Source: Roseivirga sp. (GTDB lineage Bacteria; Bacteroidota; Bacteroidia; Cytophagales; Cyclobacteriaceae). From it: a stretch of 64,000 nt of DNA. The stretch covers positions 186,001-250,000 of the forward strand of contig JAAWWF010000008.1 in the NCBI GenBank assembly GCA_021404565.1. The letters are read 5' to 3'. The notes beneath the pieces were generated by a model. That model was not told the origin of the DNA and did not search any database. It saw only the letters and a list, made by a program, of their open reading frames with translations. Both the position numbers and the translations under genes were made by a program. Each line of letters opens with the position of its first letter. Position 1 is the first letter of the stretch. Below are positions 54,586-63,484 of the stretch, piece after piece.

Positions 54586-55761
54586 TCACCCATTGTAATA
54601 CCAGAAGCTGATAAAGACCTCTACAAAGAAAAAGATGTAGAGGAAGATGCTATAGATAAAGCCTACAATGTTGAACTTAATCAATGTTTTGAACCAGCCC
54701 TGGCCATATACTTTAAGGAAAGAAGCGTAAACATAGGTGCTAACCCCTATAAAGAATATCCCGGATAAGATCCCTCTTACGGCTTCCACGTCCCAGCCAG
54801 GGAAATTACCCTCTGTGACTACCTTGAAGATGACCAGCAGACAGAGCGCATACATCAGGTAAGCGAATGAATGTACATGCAGGGCATGTACCACATGCTT
54901 TATATAAAGGTGTTTTCTTCTGACATAAATCAATTTTAATACCCCGGCAAAAAGGGGGATAAGGATAAACATCATCAGGGGTAGATTACCCAACATAAAC
55001 CCTTTGAAGCCCTCATCATTCTTGAAAACTTTTCTCACCTGACTTTTTAGATGAGTCGTTTGTGACTCTCCGAAAAAGTTAAAATCCATTGAATTATTAC
55101 CACTGCCCAGAGAGTCGATAAAGGCATCGTCAGAGATTCTTACATCCCTGGCAAGTCTGTGCATGCGTTCAAAATAGGGCTCTTTTTTTTCGTCAGGCAG
55201 CTTGATGTTCGTCAGGTCAATGTCAAGATTATCTCCAAAATCTGACCCGTATTTACCTGAAATAGAATCATATAATGCCTGAAAGGTCTGTGCATCCGAA
55301 AACTCAGTCCGAAGTGAGTCAGGCACAAAGTTTACTTTTACTGAATCCGTCAGCTGGCTCAGGCGATCACTTTTTATCAAATCATCCAGTTCAGCAGATA
55401 TGGAGCTTTTCGCATTTTGTTCCAGAGAAGTGAAGTTGACTCCGTTCAACAAGTAGCTAATTGTAAAAAAGTAGAAGATACTCATTACCAGGTACAGCCT
55501 GATCGGGTGAATGAAGTGCTTGATCTTTCCCTCCTGAAATCGATTGGTAAGAGAACCCGGTCTTAGGAGAAAGGGTAGAAAACTATGAGCCATTTTGGAA
55601 TCAATGCCCAGGTAGTTGTCAATAAACTCCTTAATAAGCACCCAGAATGTTATGTTGTTATCAGAATTTGACTGACCACAAACAGGACAAAAATTATAAG
55701 ACTCCTCAAGCGCACTGTCGCAGTTATGACAAACTGTACTCCTGCGTTTTTTAGCTTTCAT
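54586..55761 (-). CDS. DUF3667 membrane protein with zinc ribbon
   Basis: A 391-residue protein. I choose the ATG at 55761 (MKAKKRRSTVCHNC). A zinc ribbon with two CxxC pairs (CHNC, CPVCGQ; about 11-30) precedes the family core LRPGSLTNRFQEGKIKHFIH and a first membrane helix (about 96-118); a polar domain of about 150 residues with acidic segments follows, then three to four C-terminal helices (about 260-385). This is the DUF3667 pattern. The function is unknown; the long polar insert is presumably extracytoplasmic. Confidence 0.8.
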   Translation of the reverse strand: MKAKKRRSTVCHNCDSALEESYNFCPVCGQSNSDNNITFWVLIKEFIDNYLGIDSKMAHSFLPFLLRPGSLTNRFQEGKIKHFIHPIRLYLVMSIFYFFTISYLLNGVNFTSLEQNAKSSISAELDDLIKSDRLSQLTDSVKVNFVPDSLRTEFSDAQTFQALYDSISGKYGSDFGDNLDIDLTNIKLPDEKKEPYFERMHRLARDVRISDDAFIDSLGSGNNSMDFNFFGESQTTHLKSQVRKVFKNDEGFKGFMLGNLPLMMFILIPLFAGVLKLIYVRRKHLYIKHVVHALHVHSFAYLMYALCLLVIFKVVTEGNFPGWDVEAVRGILSGIFFIGVSTYVYASFLKVYGQGWFKTLIKFNIVGFIYSIFLYIFFFVEVFISFWYYNG

Positions 55762-55833
55762 TGACACAAACGATTGGCTCGCAAAATTTAAATATACTTG
55801 ATAGCACCCTATCTGGAAAGGATGCGGCAATAA

Positions 55834-55859
55834 AAAAAGCCGGTATAAAAACCGGCTTT
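55834..55859 (-). terminator. Intrinsic terminator
   Basis: A 10-bp stem, AAAAGCCGGT (55834-55843) pairing with ACCGGCTTTT (55850-55859), around a 6-nt loop. On the minus strand the stem is followed by a T-run, so it ends transcription of the gene stopping at 55900, ahead of the DUF3667 gene. Confidence 0.8.
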
Positions 55860-55899
55860 TAACTCTACTGGAAAGAGTGTTTAGGTGAAAGGGAAAGTT

Positions 55900-56544
55900 T
55901 TAGATCATTTCCAGAATAAGGTCTGATCTTTTGTCATAATATTTTTGTCTGGAATGGCTGAACCTGGCCAGTTCCAATCTTATTTGTTCTCTGATATCCT
56001 CATTACCCGACTGATACATGATGTAAGGCACAATATCGTTTTTCAATTCAATCTTGTGTCTGCCATCATCAACGATTTTGCCTACCCAGTTTTCGTTGTC
56101 AATGCTGTATTTTTTTCGAATCAGATCAGCCACTTCTTTTTTAAATTCCTGACTAAAACTCCTGATCTCAATAAGCCCAAGGAAGAACTTATCGTGTAGA
56201 AAATGCAGTTGCAGAATGCATTTAACCCTAGAGATGGTAATTCTATAATAAATAGACTTGTGCTTGTTCAGCAGTGAGCTCCTCTTACTGGTGTAATTGG
56301 GTTTACCTAAATGATTGATTGCCTGCTTCAGGGAAGCACCGAAATCGAGGCCGTAAAACTTTATGGCTTTCTGAGTCGAAATTTGATTGGTTGAGGTACC
56401 GCTCACGAGACTTTGCAGCCTCCCGTAATTGGAGAGGTAATTTCTACCTTCATAGAAACTCTCCCTATTCTGGAGATAGCGGTTTCTTTTCCTCGTGAAT
56501 GGCGCAAAGAGCCCCATTAGCGAAGTAATGGACTGGGTAGTCAT
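55900..56544 (-). CDS. Unknown soluble protein
   Basis: A 214-residue protein, basic, without signal peptide or membrane segment. The start at 56544 (MTTQSITSLMGLF) is an ATG; a GTG two codons upstream is in frame. The N-terminal 60 residues are polar and probably flexible, residues 65-145 look alpha/beta (IKFYGLDFGASLKQAINHLG, SIYYRITISRVKCILQLHFL) and the C-terminal part is helical with many charges. No family recognised. Monocistronic with a good terminator. Confidence 0.65.
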   Translation of the reverse strand: MTTQSITSLMGLFAPFTRKRNRYLQNRESFYEGRNYLSNYGRLQSLVSGTSTNQISTQKAIKFYGLDFGASLKQAINHLGKPNYTSKRSSLLNKHKSIYYRITISRVKCILQLHFLHDKFFLGLIEIRSFSQEFKKEVADLIRKKYSIDNENWVGKIVDDGRHKIELKNDIVPYIMYQSGNEDIREQIRLELARFSHSRQKYYDKRSDLILEMI

Positions 56545-56863
56545 CGACACAAGTGTTTAGGTTTAGAGAAATAATTCCTTTCGGAACTATTCCAAATTTA
56601 TAAAACAACCGATGAAAAAAACAATTTGTTGGGGTAGGTAAAGGGTGGACTGAGAATTGGATTATTCAAATGAGCCATTGTCTAACCTTCGTTTGTATGT
56701 GAAGTACAGAAAAGTGGGTGTATAAAAATCTGAAAAAATTCAAAAAAACTGCCCTTTTGATAGTTAAAAATGGGTTTTTTGAGATTTTTGGTCTTTGAAC
56801 ACCCTTGTTAATATGTTCCCCTTTGATAATAAAATGTATGTCAAAGGGGAATGAAATCGGCCT
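56545..56863. other. 319-bp intergenic region with a strong hairpin
   Basis: AT-rich, without coding character. It contains TTCCCCTTTGA (56816-56826) and TCAAAGGGGAA (56841-56851), an 11-bp perfect inverted repeat with a 14-nt loop, 13 bp beyond the stop of the NTF2-like gene at 56864 on the minus strand. No T-run follows, so it is a 3'-end stabiliser or a protein-binding site rather than a standard terminator. The remainder should carry the promoter of the gene at 55900-56544. Confidence 0.55.
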
Positions 56864-57280
56864 CTAAATGCGTTCGGCTTTTGTACTGATCGATACAATT
56901 TGCCAATTGCCCTGATGGTTCAAAAGAGTGATTTGATAGTGAAATCTGATGACGGCACTACTGGCTGTAAGCCGGACGGTTGCTACAGTCTCACCGGACA
57001 AAAGAGTTTCCTCAAAGTCAATAGTCCTTGGCTGACCACCCACCTTTTTGGCCTTTAATTGATCCACATATTCCTGCTTGGTAAAAGTGAGTAAGTTGGG
57101 ACCGAAAATAACATACTGCATGGCTTTGTCGTTCATGGTAGCCGCTAGCTTTTCGGCATTTTGCTCATCAGTGGATGTGATAAAGTCCGTGATGACTTTT
57201 TTGATTTTGTCTTCTGTATCCTGGGCATTCATCTGATAGATTGAAGTGAGCAGTGAAACTGCGATGATAAGAGTTCTCAT
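56864..57280 (-). CDS. Exported NTF2-like protein
   Basis: A 138-residue protein with a signal peptide (about 1-19, ending MNAQ) and one NTF2-like domain of the lumazine-binding-like/SnoaL superfamily (ITDFITSTDEQNAEKLAATM, FTKQEYVDQLKAKKVGG, VIRFHYQITLLNHQGNWQIV). Such domains are small ligand-binding cones; without a genomic partner the function stays open. It is separated from the response-regulator gene by 106 bp. Confidence 0.75.
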   Translation of the reverse strand: MRTLIIAVSLLTSIYQMNAQDTEDKIKKVITDFITSTDEQNAEKLAATMNDKAMQYVIFGPNLLTFTKQEYVDQLKAKKVGGQPRTIDFEETLLSGETVATVRLTASSAVIRFHYQITLLNHQGNWQIVSISTKAERI

Positions 57281-57386
57281 TTCTGTTTTTTTGAAAACAA
57301 TTAGGCGTTAAAGGGAGGGGAATACAAGACGGCTGTTGTCCGCAGATGTCTCCTGTTGTGAAGGCGGTTCTTCCTGTTGTAAAGTG

Positions 57387-58151
57387 TTACCAGCCCATTA
57401 GTTCACGCAAGGCTTCCTTTCTGCTCTTGGCCAGCTTCAGCCGAGTGCTGTCCTTCAGGCTTATCACAAAATCTCCCCGGAAATGTGGTTCGAGCGAAGC
57501 AATACGATCAATATTTACAATGGTAGAACGATGAATGCGGATAAATAGAGCAGGGTCCAGCAGGGATTCCAACTCTGAGAGTGATTGGCGGTGAACCTGT
57601 GACTTTGGCCCGGTATGAATTTTCACATACTGGTTATCTGCTTCGATCCAGTCAATATCTTCAACGTTAATAAAGTGGATTCTGCCGCCAGTCCTGACAG
57701 AAATTCGTTTGATATATGCCTGAGCTGTCTTCTTGCTTGAGTCTATAAGTGCCAGCAAGCTCTTCTTCATTGCCTCTGAAATGGGGTCTTCAGCTTTGTT
57801 CTTTGCTTTCTGAAGTGCATCAAAAAAGCGATCATCATCAAAAGGCTTCAGCAGGTAGTCAAGGGCATTCACTTCAAAGGCCCTGAGGGCAAAGGCGTCA
57901 TAGGCAGTCGTGAATATATAATGTGGATTGTACGTGTTGCGTGTAGCTTCAATTACTTCAAAGCCGTTGACTTCCGGCATTTGTATGTCCAGAAAAACCA
58001 TGTCGGGTTTGAGTGCTTTGATCTGCTCAATTGCTTCAGCTCCATTGCTGCATTCAGCCAGCAGGTCGATAGAAGCATCCTGCGCAAGGAGAGACTTTAC
58101 GATGTCCCTCGCGTATTCTTCATCATCAACTACAATGGCACTGAAATTCAT
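57387..58151 (-). CDS. LytTR-family response regulator
   Basis: A 254-residue regulator: receiver domain (about 1-120) with the acidic pocket VVDDEE and phospho-acceptor Asp55 in VFLDIQMPEVNG and Lys in LLKPFDDD, then a LytTR DNA-binding domain (about 150-250; IHFINVEDIDWIEADNQYVK, RIHRSTIVNIDRIASLEPHF). It overlaps the kinase gene by 4 bp. LytTR targets are paired short sites; none is evident upstream of this operon. Confidence 0.93.
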   Translation of the reverse strand: MNFSAIVVDDEEYARDIVKSLLAQDASIDLLAECSNGAEAIEQIKALKPDMVFLDIQMPEVNGFEVIEATRNTYNPHYIFTTAYDAFALRAFEVNALDYLLKPFDDDRFFDALQKAKNKAEDPISEAMKKSLLALIDSSKKTAQAYIKRISVRTGGRIHFINVEDIDWIEADNQYVKIHTGPKSQVHRQSLSELESLLDPALFIRIHRSTIVNIDRIASLEPHFRGDFVISLKDSTRLKLAKSRKEALRELMGW

Positions 58152-59245
58152 ATGGGTAAAGAGAGGGTAGCTAATACGCCCTGTTCTGCATTCATCAGCT
58201 CGAATTTATGATTTTCTCCGTAAAGCTGCTGAAGCCTGTCTAATGTGCTGGAGAGGCCGATGCCTGAGGATTGTCCTGGTACAAAGCCTTGGGGCAGGGA
58301 AGGCCCGTCATTATAGATCGTGATAAGCAGGTGTTCATCCTCAATGCTTGTCTTGATTTCCAGCCGCTGGGCTCCTATTTTTTTGGTGAGGCCATGGTAG
58401 ATTGCGTTCTCAACAATAGGTTGCAGCAGAAATCCAGGTACTTCTATCAAGTCAGTACCCGGGCCAACGTCCAGCTTTAAATCCAGGTTGTGTTTGAATC
58501 GGGTTTTTTCTATTTCCAGGTACTGTTTGATAAACGAGATCTCTTCTGACAGGGGCAATAGCTGCTTTTCTCTTTGCTGTAAGGCCCTTCGCAGCAGATC
58601 ACTCAAGCCTGCCAGCATGGTGATGGCCGCTTTTTTCTCGTCAAAGCGAATTTGTGCAGAGATGGTATTGAGTGTATTGAAGAGGAAATGCGGATGTAGT
58701 TGCATTTTCAGAGCCTGAAGCTGAGCCTTCACTAACCTGGATTCCAGCTGGAGTGCATTGATCTCGTTCTGTTTTATTTGCTGATAATATTCAAAGGCAT
58801 AGCCAACGATGATAATACCCCAGTAGATGAGGAAGTACCATTCGAATTGATTGATAAGCAGTGCCAGGAAAGTCATGATCAAAGACTCGGAATCGAGACT
58901 CCAGTGAGGGTCATTAATCACCACTACAATCACTGCGTAGAGCAGAATATTCAAAGAAACCAGAATGATACTGGCAGGTATGTGATAAAGCAGTCCAATG
59001 AACTTATTCTTTCTGTCTACCCTGAATTTTTTACCGGTATAGAAAATAAAGGGAGTGAGAAAACCCCAAAAAAGCCATATAACCAGTTTTACACCAAAGA
59101 GCGACCACCAGTTAGGAACAGATTCTCCTGCATCGAGCTTAATATAAAGCATGGAAGCGGAGATAAAGGCAATGGTAGACCATATGGCCAGAATCCAGCC
59201 CCAGTGGAAGAAGGAGGGTTTGCGGAATGTTTTGTTGAAAATCAC
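58148..59245 (-). CDS. LytS/YehU-type sensor histidine kinase
   Basis: A 365-residue kinase with four N-terminal membrane helices (about 13-150), the phospho-acceptor region LHPHFLFNTLNTISAQIRFD (about 180-200) and a HATPase domain with FLLQPIVENAIYHGL (about 265-280) and SGIGLSSTLDRLQQLYG (about 325-340). No extracellular sensor domain, so it senses within the membrane or through a partner. It sits 8 bp after a membrane-anchored peroxiredoxin-like gene, which itself follows an exported ADP-ribosylglycohydrolase gene by 9 bp. Confidence 0.93.
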   Translation of the reverse strand: MIFNKTFRKPSFFHWGWILAIWSTIAFISASMLYIKLDAGESVPNWWSLFGVKLVIWLFWGFLTPFIFYTGKKFRVDRKNKFIGLLYHIPASIILVSLNILLYAVIVVVINDPHWSLDSESLIMTFLALLINQFEWYFLIYWGIIIVGYAFEYYQQIKQNEINALQLESRLVKAQLQALKMQLHPHFLFNTLNTISAQIRFDEKKAAITMLAGLSDLLRRALQQREKQLLPLSEEISFIKQYLEIEKTRFKHNLDLKLDVGPGTDLIEVPGFLLQPIVENAIYHGLTKKIGAQRLEIKTSIEDEHLLITIYNDGPSLPQGFVPGQSSGIGLSSTLDRLQQLYGENHKFELMNAEQGVLATLSLPI

Positions 59246-59253
59246 GGAGGTAT

Positions 59254-59877
59254 TTAGTCAGATAATTTATCGAGAATATCGGCTACAGGCAAATACTCGG
59301 GTACCATGCCTCCTGCTTTTTCATAGCTGTAAAGGATGTTGCCATCTTCACCCACCAGGTAGAGCGCTGGAATGGGTAGCAGGTTTTGATCATTACCATT
59401 GGCTTCCTCCAGATTGATGCCCATTACATCAAAAAGCCGCAGACTTCCGGTACCCAATCGATAACCTACCTGGTATGATTCCATAATTTCATTGTTCTCA
59501 TCATGAATGATAGAGATAGAAGTGCTTGTCACAGGTATGGATTGATTGGTTTGTTCAGTTTGTTCAGGGGTCACAGCTATTACACTGGCTCCCATGGCCA
59601 TGAACTGATCTAGTGAGGCCTGTAGCTCGCCCAGGTGTTTCTGGCAGGCCGGACACCAAAGTCCCCTGTAGAAAATGAGTACCACCGGTCCCTTTCGGGT
59701 AAGCTCGGAAAGTTGTAATTGTTGTCCGCGTTGATCTGTGCCGATGAAGTCCGGAGCTGCTCGCCCTTCAGCCAACACTTCCGGATAGGTTTCGCTGCCT
59801 GCAGTGAAGTAGAAGTAGCCTGATATGAGCCCGATGATAATGAAGGCAAGCAGGCCAAGGAGTATTTTCTTGATCAT
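59254..59877 (-). CDS. Membrane-anchored peroxiredoxin/AhpC-TSA-like protein
   Basis: A 207-residue protein with one N-terminal membrane helix (about 5-24), leaving a periplasmic thioredoxin-fold domain: APDFIGTDQRGQQLQLSEL, then FYRGLWCPACQKHLGELQAS with CPAC at 75-78 and a C-terminal strand-helix. WCPAC with the FYRG context is typical of the AhpC/TSA-like (DUF899-near) peroxiredoxin-like group rather than of resA-type thioredoxins. Likely a periplasmic thiol peroxidase or reductase. Confidence 0.8.
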   Translation of the reverse strand: MIKKILLGLLAFIIIGLISGYFYFTAGSETYPEVLAEGRAAPDFIGTDQRGQQLQLSELTRKGPVVLIFYRGLWCPACQKHLGELQASLDQFMAMGASVIAVTPEQTEQTNQSIPVTSTSISIIHDENNEIMESYQVGYRLGTGSLRLFDVMGINLEEANGNDQNLLPIPALYLVGEDGNILYSYEKAGGMVPEYLPVADILDKLSD

Positions 59878-59886
59878 GATTTTGTT

Positions 59887-61023
59887 CTAAAGTTTTGACG
59901 AATTCAGAAGTGTTACCCATTGCCTCAGGTCCTCCTGATAGTCTGATTGAAGGCGATGGACAAGGGTCTTTTGTATTGATTCAGGAAATATGCCTGGCCC
60001 ATGGAGTGCACCCATAAAAGCTCCCATCAACTGAGCGTATGAGTCGGTGTCGTGCCCGAACTCAATGCACAATTGCATGGCTGCCAGCGGATCGAACCGG
60101 GCTATTTCAGCACAGGCAAAAACCACCACAATGGGCACCCAGGATTCCCACCAAACCACGGCTTCGAGCTCTCTTTCCAAAATCTGGAAGAGTTTTCCGG
60201 GACTACCTTCTGATCTTTCAACTGCCTTGTGGGTGAAATCCAGCCAGCGATGCAGAGCACGTTGGCCATAGGCAGCTTTCCCATAGCCATAAGGATCTGT
60301 GCTTCGCATCGCTTTTTCTATGAGAGTCCAGTCGGCTCCCGGCTGAAGCGCTGCGGCCAGGCCGGTTACTACAGCTGCATTCATATCCCTGGCCAGCCCA
60401 TGATCCAGGAAATCCAACTCCCAGGCCAGTTTATAGGTAAAATCCAGGTCCTGGTGTCGCAGGGCTGCCAGCGGCAGCAGTGCCATTTGCCCGGCTATGC
60501 TCGGGGTGCCCGCCCAAAGTCTTTCAGGTGGCAAGGCGCTGGTATCTCCTCTCATATCAAGCTGCCACCTGGCGGCTTTAGAGAACTCTGAAAGCCAGCT
60601 TTCGCAAAGTGCCGGTGCCTCCATCGGCAACCTTTGAGGGAAATTCAGAATCTCTTTCGCCAGGGCAGAGGCATCTGGCTCCGGGTGATAACGCAGGGTA
60701 TTCATCAGAATAAACTTAAGCCGTGTATCATCGGTGATGGTACCAGCCGGAGCATAGTCTACCCAATGGGCATAGCTGCTGGCTTTTCTGAAATGAGCGT
60801 TTAGGCTAAAACTAAGTGCCAGTTCTCTGATTCCCTCAGAGGTCAGAGCTGTTTTTGAAGACGTCCATTTACTTCGCTGGGCTGGGTAAAAAAACTCGAA
60901 AGGAGCACCGGCAGCGTCACCTATGGCCGAGCCTAGTAACATCCCATAGGTTTTCGCTTCAAAAGACTGAGCGATGATTATTGAGGAGAGTAATAACAAT
61001 ATAGCGGTGATACGAACCTTCAT
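59887..61023 (-). CDS. Exported ADP-ribosylglycohydrolase-family protein
   Basis: A 378-residue ARH-fold protein. A signal peptide (about 1-19, ending IIAQS) is clear, so it is exported, which is unusual for this family. The ARH core has GSAIGDAAGAPFE (about 31-43), the metal-binding GTITDDTRLK (about 94-103) and EFGHDTDSYAQLMGAFMGAL (about 325-344). The Asp and Thr ligands of both magnesium sites appear kept. It could remove ADP-ribose from periplasmic or surface substrates, or use a different substrate. Gene order on the minus strand is ARH, redoxin, kinase, regulator with 9, 8 and -4 bp gaps. Confidence 0.8.
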   Translation of the reverse strand: MKVRITAILLLLSSIIIAQSFEAKTYGMLLGSAIGDAAGAPFEFFYPAQRSKWTSSKTALTSEGIRELALSFSLNAHFRKASSYAHWVDYAPAGTITDDTRLKFILMNTLRYHPEPDASALAKEILNFPQRLPMEAPALCESWLSEFSKAARWQLDMRGDTSALPPERLWAGTPSIAGQMALLPLAALRHQDLDFTYKLAWELDFLDHGLARDMNAAVVTGLAAALQPGADWTLIEKAMRSTDPYGYGKAAYGQRALHRWLDFTHKAVERSEGSPGKLFQILERELEAVVWWESWVPIVVVFACAEIARFDPLAAMQLCIEFGHDTDSYAQLMGAFMGALHGPGIFPESIQKTLVHRLQSDYQEDLRQWVTLLNSSKL

Positions 61024-61127
61024 TGACCTGATGATAGTCTGAAAGTCGCTCGTCTACAATATCATCAAAAGAGTACTGGTGCTAATCTGAGATTCTATGT
61101 TGTGAAAGTAGCCCTGGTAGTTGTAAA

Positions 61128-61676
61128 TCAGCCTGCCGATTCATAGGCTTCTTTGAGCCAGCCAATCACTTCATCGGTTACCTGGGAGGCCTCGGTGATT
61201 TTCACCCTATGAGAAACCATAGCATTCCAGCTTCCCGCTATTTCAAGGCTGCCTTCAGCTTCTCTGCCCTTAATATTAATGCCGATATCTACACGGGTTT
61301 TGGTAGAGGGCTGAATCAAACCAAACTGTTTCTTCCTGCGCAGGCTTACATAGGCCCTTTTGGGAGCCAGCTCAACATCACCGCCAAACTTTTGTATTTG
61401 TGCTATCAGGCCATCATAAATTGGCCTTAAGACCTCTTTGCCTTTGTATTGATCATCTACCAGCGAGTCTTCACTTGCTGCCGAACCGGCATCTGTTTCT
61501 TTGGCTTTATGCGCCACCAGGTTGGCATAACCATGTGTCAATCCATAAGCGTCAGACTTCAAAAGCTTCATGATTTCTCCGTGTTTTTGCAATCCACTGT
61601 TTTTGACAATGCTTATCCACTCTGAGAATTTCTTACCTGTTTTCTCTTCCAGGTTTTTGATCATTACGTCTGACAT
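61128..61676 (-). CDS. DUF4287/DUF5655 protein
   Basis: A 182-residue soluble protein in two parts: DUF4287 (about 1-60; IKNLEEKTGKKFSEWISIVK, HGEIMKLLKSDAYGLTHGYA) and DUF5655 (about 80-180; LRPIYDGLIAQIQKFGGDVE, KRAYVSLRRKKQFGLIQPST). DUF5655 is often found fused or next to nucleic-acid-related and stress proteins; function unknown. The next gene upstream on this strand (ending at 61692) is 15 bp away, so they may be co-transcribed. Confidence 0.85.
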   Translation of the reverse strand: MSDVMIKNLEEKTGKKFSEWISIVKNSGLQKHGEIMKLLKSDAYGLTHGYANLVAHKAKETDAGSAASEDSLVDDQYKGKEVLRPIYDGLIAQIQKFGGDVELAPKRAYVSLRRKKQFGLIQPSTKTRVDIGINIKGREAEGSLEIAGSWNAMVSHRVKITEASQVTDEVIGWLKEAYESAG

Positions 61677-61691
61677 AGTCGTCTTCTTAGT

Positions 61692-62864
61692 TTAAAAAGT
61701 GAAGTCTACAGAAAAAACACTTTGATCCCAAATCAATTTTAAAATCCCTCCGGTTGAGGTTTCTTCTACAGTAATGGTAAATCCTTCTGTAATCTCGTCC
61801 TGGTTACCCAGGCTCATCGGAACCCGCGCCAGGTCTCGTGAAACATCATAGCTTCTTCCATTCTGGCCGGTTTGTTTGTTAATGATTAGAGTGCCTCCGT
61901 CAGGTTCCGGAATAGTAAACAGGGTATACTCGCCTTTCGGAACCTTCACATTTGCAATGGTCAGGTCTTTTGAGGTTTTGAAATGGGTTGCACGGTTCGC
62001 TCCGGTCCTCCAGCGGACTCCCCAGGAAACAATCCCTCCGAAAATCTCTCTTCCCCGCTTTTGTGGAGAACCATACTGCACTTTAAAATCTCCCCCTTTG
62101 AAAGAAAACTCTTGCGTAATGGCACCGGATAGGGAACCAAAGGGGCTACCGTTTTTATCCCTTTCCAAAAAGTCGTTGGCAATGGCTTCAAAATCCAGAC
62201 TCCTGGTTCGGGTGACTACCAGCTTACGGGTGGTGAGTGCAGCATCCAGCTTTAGCAAGTCCCCATTTGCATTGGTCTTAACGCCCATTACTCCCCGTGA
62301 GGGATGGCGAAAGGTCAGGGAGTCCCTCCTCATTTTATGAATGATAAAACCCGAAATTCTTCGGCCGGTTAGGAGCTTCTGTGCGATGCTGTCATTCGGT
62401 GATTTGGCTGCCTGCTGAAAGGCCAGTTCAAAGGGCCAATGCACCATATCGATAAAAGGCAGTGTTCCAGGCTTTCTGGTCATGGTAAATCTGCGTTTAT
62501 CACCATTGGCAGCCAATACTTCGTTGATCAGGGTATCTGCCGAAAATCTCACGGTTTGTGTGGCTACAGACCCTATGGCATTGAATTGTGTGTCTGTGGG
62601 GCGATACCCTAACAGGTCCGCAATACCTCCCTCGTTATCTAATTTGAGATCATAGCCCAACAAGGCTGTTTTGGGGCTTCTGAGCACTACATGGGCCATA
62701 ACATGATCGTCCTGTCGCTTGTATCGTTCAATGGCGAGGGTGTCGTTTCCCAGGCGAGTCACAAAATAGACATAGTCTTCACTTTCTTCCAGGGAAACAG
62801 GAGGCTGGTCGCAACTGCTGAGAAAAGCTGACATAACGATAATAAGGGAGAGAATGTGCTTCAT
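61692..62864 (-). CDS. DUF2911 lipoprotein
   Basis: A 390-residue protein with a lipoprotein signal (lipobox FLSSC, cysteine about 18). The N-terminal 220 residues form a beta-rich domain of unknown type; the C-terminal part is DUF2911 (about 245-390; KVQYGSPQKRGREIFGG, VSWGVRWRTGANRATHFKTS, VPKGEYTLFTIPEPDGGTLI), a family found in this phylum as periplasmic or outer-membrane lipoproteins with no known role. Confidence 0.85.
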   Translation of the reverse strand: MKHILSLIIVMSAFLSSCDQPPVSLEESEDYVYFVTRLGNDTLAIERYKRQDDHVMAHVVLRSPKTALLGYDLKLDNEGGIADLLGYRPTDTQFNAIGSVATQTVRFSADTLINEVLAANGDKRRFTMTRKPGTLPFIDMVHWPFELAFQQAAKSPNDSIAQKLLTGRRISGFIIHKMRRDSLTFRHPSRGVMGVKTNANGDLLKLDAALTTRKLVVTRTRSLDFEAIANDFLERDKNGSPFGSLSGAITQEFSFKGGDFKVQYGSPQKRGREIFGGIVSWGVRWRTGANRATHFKTSKDLTIANVKVPKGEYTLFTIPEPDGGTLIINKQTGQNGRSYDVSRDLARVPMSLGNQDEITEGFTITVEETSTGGILKLIWDQSVFSVDFTF

Positions 62865-62925
62865 AGTACTTCAAAATAAATATTCATCGTTTGTCTATGA
62901 AGCCTTTTTCTGCCGATGGTAGGTG

Positions 62926-63435
62926 TCAGGCTTTGGTTTTTACCTTGCTCCAGTTTTTTACCTGCCAGTGGATGATTCCAGTAGTCAGGTGGTTGTTTTG
63001 AGCATCATGAATTTTCACTTCACAAGGCACCACAATAGAGTCCTGTGATTTCAGGGGGGTGATCACCTCTTCATTCAACCAGGCATCAGTGACCGAAAAA
63101 CTTGCGTAAGCGTTCATTTTACCCTGGTAGTGATAGTCCATTTCCATTCGCTGCATAATGATCCGATACTCCTTCGGATCAAGGGTATTGAGGAGCACCA
63201 TGCCCGTGGCGTATTCTGAAATTGTGGCAAGCCCACAAGCATGTAAGCCTTTAATATGATTGAAGTTTCTACGCTTGTAAGGAATCAAAATCTTTACATG
63301 CCGATCTCCGATTTCCACCACATCAAAACCATGAGGTTTGTTGAAGGGGATCATCCGCTTAAGCCCGAAGTTGAGCATTCTCAAATGGCGCTTCGATGTT
63401 TTCGCTTTTTCCAGAAGTACAGCAGGATCAATCAT
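62926..63435 (-). CDS. DUF4442 hot-dog-fold protein
   Basis: A 169-residue protein of the hot-dog thioesterase fold, DUF4442 type (GLKRMIPFNKPHGFDVVEIG, HIKGLHACGLATISEYATGM as the central helix, YRIIMQRMEMDYHYQGKMNA). The Asn-His-Ile and Glu-Tyr-Ala-Thr segments lie where acyl-CoA thioesterases place their catalytic residues. Substrate unknown. It is divergent from the FAD oxidoreductase (49-bp gap, shared promoter region). Confidence 0.8.
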   Translation of the reverse strand: MIDPAVLLEKAKTSKRHLRMLNFGLKRMIPFNKPHGFDVVEIGDRHVKILIPYKRRNFNHIKGLHACGLATISEYATGMVLLNTLDPKEYRIIMQRMEMDYHYQGKMNAYASFSVTDAWLNEEVITPLKSQDSIVVPCEVKIHDAQNNHLTTGIIHWQVKNWSKVKTKA

Positions 63436-63484
63436 TCGTTGGATTTTGTGTTAATTTATTCATTATTGAGCAAAAATAGTATGC

